Of a DNA stretch of 64,000 nucleotides, positions 63,714 through 64,000 are shown piece by piece; the stretch's first letter is position 1; every line of letters begins with the position of its first letter. The notes beneath the pieces were generated by a model. The model was not told the DNA's origin. It saw only the letters and a program-made list of their open reading frames with translations, and ran no database searches. Source of the stretch: Stutzerimonas frequens (GTDB lineage Bacteria; Pseudomonadota; Gammaproteobacteria; Pseudomonadales; Pseudomonadaceae); contig NZ_JAMOHM010000008.1 in the NCBI RefSeq assembly GCF_024448335.1, forward strand, positions 124,001 to 188,000. The letters are read 5' to 3'. The position numbers and the translations under genes were made by a program.

Positions 63714-64000
63714 TCAGTTGAACAGTTCGTTGAACAGCCGCGTGGCCAGCAGGCCGGCGGCGCTGTGGTGGCGCTGCGGTGCCAGCAGTGGCAGCAGCAG
63801 GCGCATGCGCGCGGCGCGGTCGGGCAGGCGGGCGACCTGCTGTTCGAGCAGCTGCAGCTCCTCGTCGAAATCGTTGCCATTGACGTGTTCGGCGGGTTGC
63901 GGCATGGCCGGCGCAGGCGCGGCGCGCCGTGCGTTGAACGCCGCCAGGCGTTGCAGCAGCGCACCGCGCGGGCTGCGCTTGCCCTCGGCCTGCCAGTCAG
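63714..64000 (-). CDS. Hypothetical protein, 5' end outside window
   Basis: On the minus strand the frame is open from the window edge to the stop at 63714 (~95 codons). The visible part is Ala/Arg/Leu-rich: EGKRSPRGALLQRLAAFNA, an Ala-Pro linker, then ELQLLEQQVARLPDRAARMRLLLPLL, a probable amphipathic helix. The internal ATG at 63905 is unlikely to be the true start because the upstream frame has the same composition. No family is recognised. It is 23 bases upstream of the methyltransferase and probably shares its transcript. Confidence 0.6.
   Translation of the reverse strand, partial: DWQAEGKRSPRGALLQRLAAFNARRAAPAPAMPQPAEHVNGNDFDEELQLLEQQVARLPDRAARMRLLLPLLAPQRHHSAAGLLATRLFNELFN

Overview
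The window is a dense, GC-rich chromosomal segment of a gamma-proteobacterium that reads as Pseudomonas sensu lato, plausibly the Stutzerimonas (P. stutzeri) group. The evidence is local: a split class II ribonucleotide reductase (nrdJa/nrdJb) near an aminoglycoside-kinase-type thrB, a DUF2782 protein and polA; an ErsA-like sRNA just after polA; an oxyR-recG pair; a three-subunit pntA1-pntA2-pntB transhydrogenase; and an xcp-type type II secretion operon. The species-level guess is inference. About 58 protein genes are called, two of them cut by the window edges. I saw no tRNA, rRNA, CRISPR array or insertion sequence.

Layout. 1-1180: the end of a response regulator with an HDOD domain. 1403-5903: a fatty acyl-CoA oxidation operon (FadB-like bifunctional enzyme plus two acyl-CoA dehydrogenases that look like the halves of a heteromeric enzyme). 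6269-10100: a three-gene envelope operon of unknown function on the minus strand (SH3/glycine-zipper lipoprotein, 635-residue periplasmic protein, 347-residue anchored protein). 10444-16083: a second catabolic block (spinster-type MFS carrier, alpha/beta hydrolase, TetR, IclR, acyl-CoA ligase). 16202-19939: rpmB-rpmG and nrdJa-nrdJb. 19963-23822: ppnN and a small phospholipid cluster (CDP-alcohol phosphatidyltransferase, PlsC-like acyltransferase, CdsA-like enzyme). 23986-28282: thrB, DUF2782, polA and the ersA-like sRNA.

28326-36816 is the main accessory region: an orphan type VI secretion island (hcp, vgrG, DUF4123 adaptor, 1145-residue VasX-like effector, membrane immunity candidate) with no structural T6SS genes beside it. 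It lies directly after polA-ersA, where P. aeruginosa has engB. Its end is AT-rich and holds the remnant of a second effector/immunity cassette. Upstream of hcp are two matching palindromes (CTGCGCA-N6-TGCGCAG), an IHF-like site and a -24/-12-like promoter, the layout of sigma-54 control by an enhancer-binding protein.

36922-40270: a DUF4105 HExxH protein behind three tandem DUF2388 paralogues, then a DUF1127 gene. 40435-43076: AraC regulator, bile-acid/sodium-symporter-family carrier and mdaB. 43095-45987: pntAB. 46509-54144: gspE-F-G-H-I-J-K-L-M, without gspC or gspD. 54209-58685: YbaK-HDOD protein, recG and oxyR. 58818-64000: an SDR protein, zinc alcohol dehydrogenase, small membrane protein, AEC transporter, methyltransferase and an open-ended hypothetical gene.

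All calls rest on reading motifs, start sites and gene order by eye. No database search was run.
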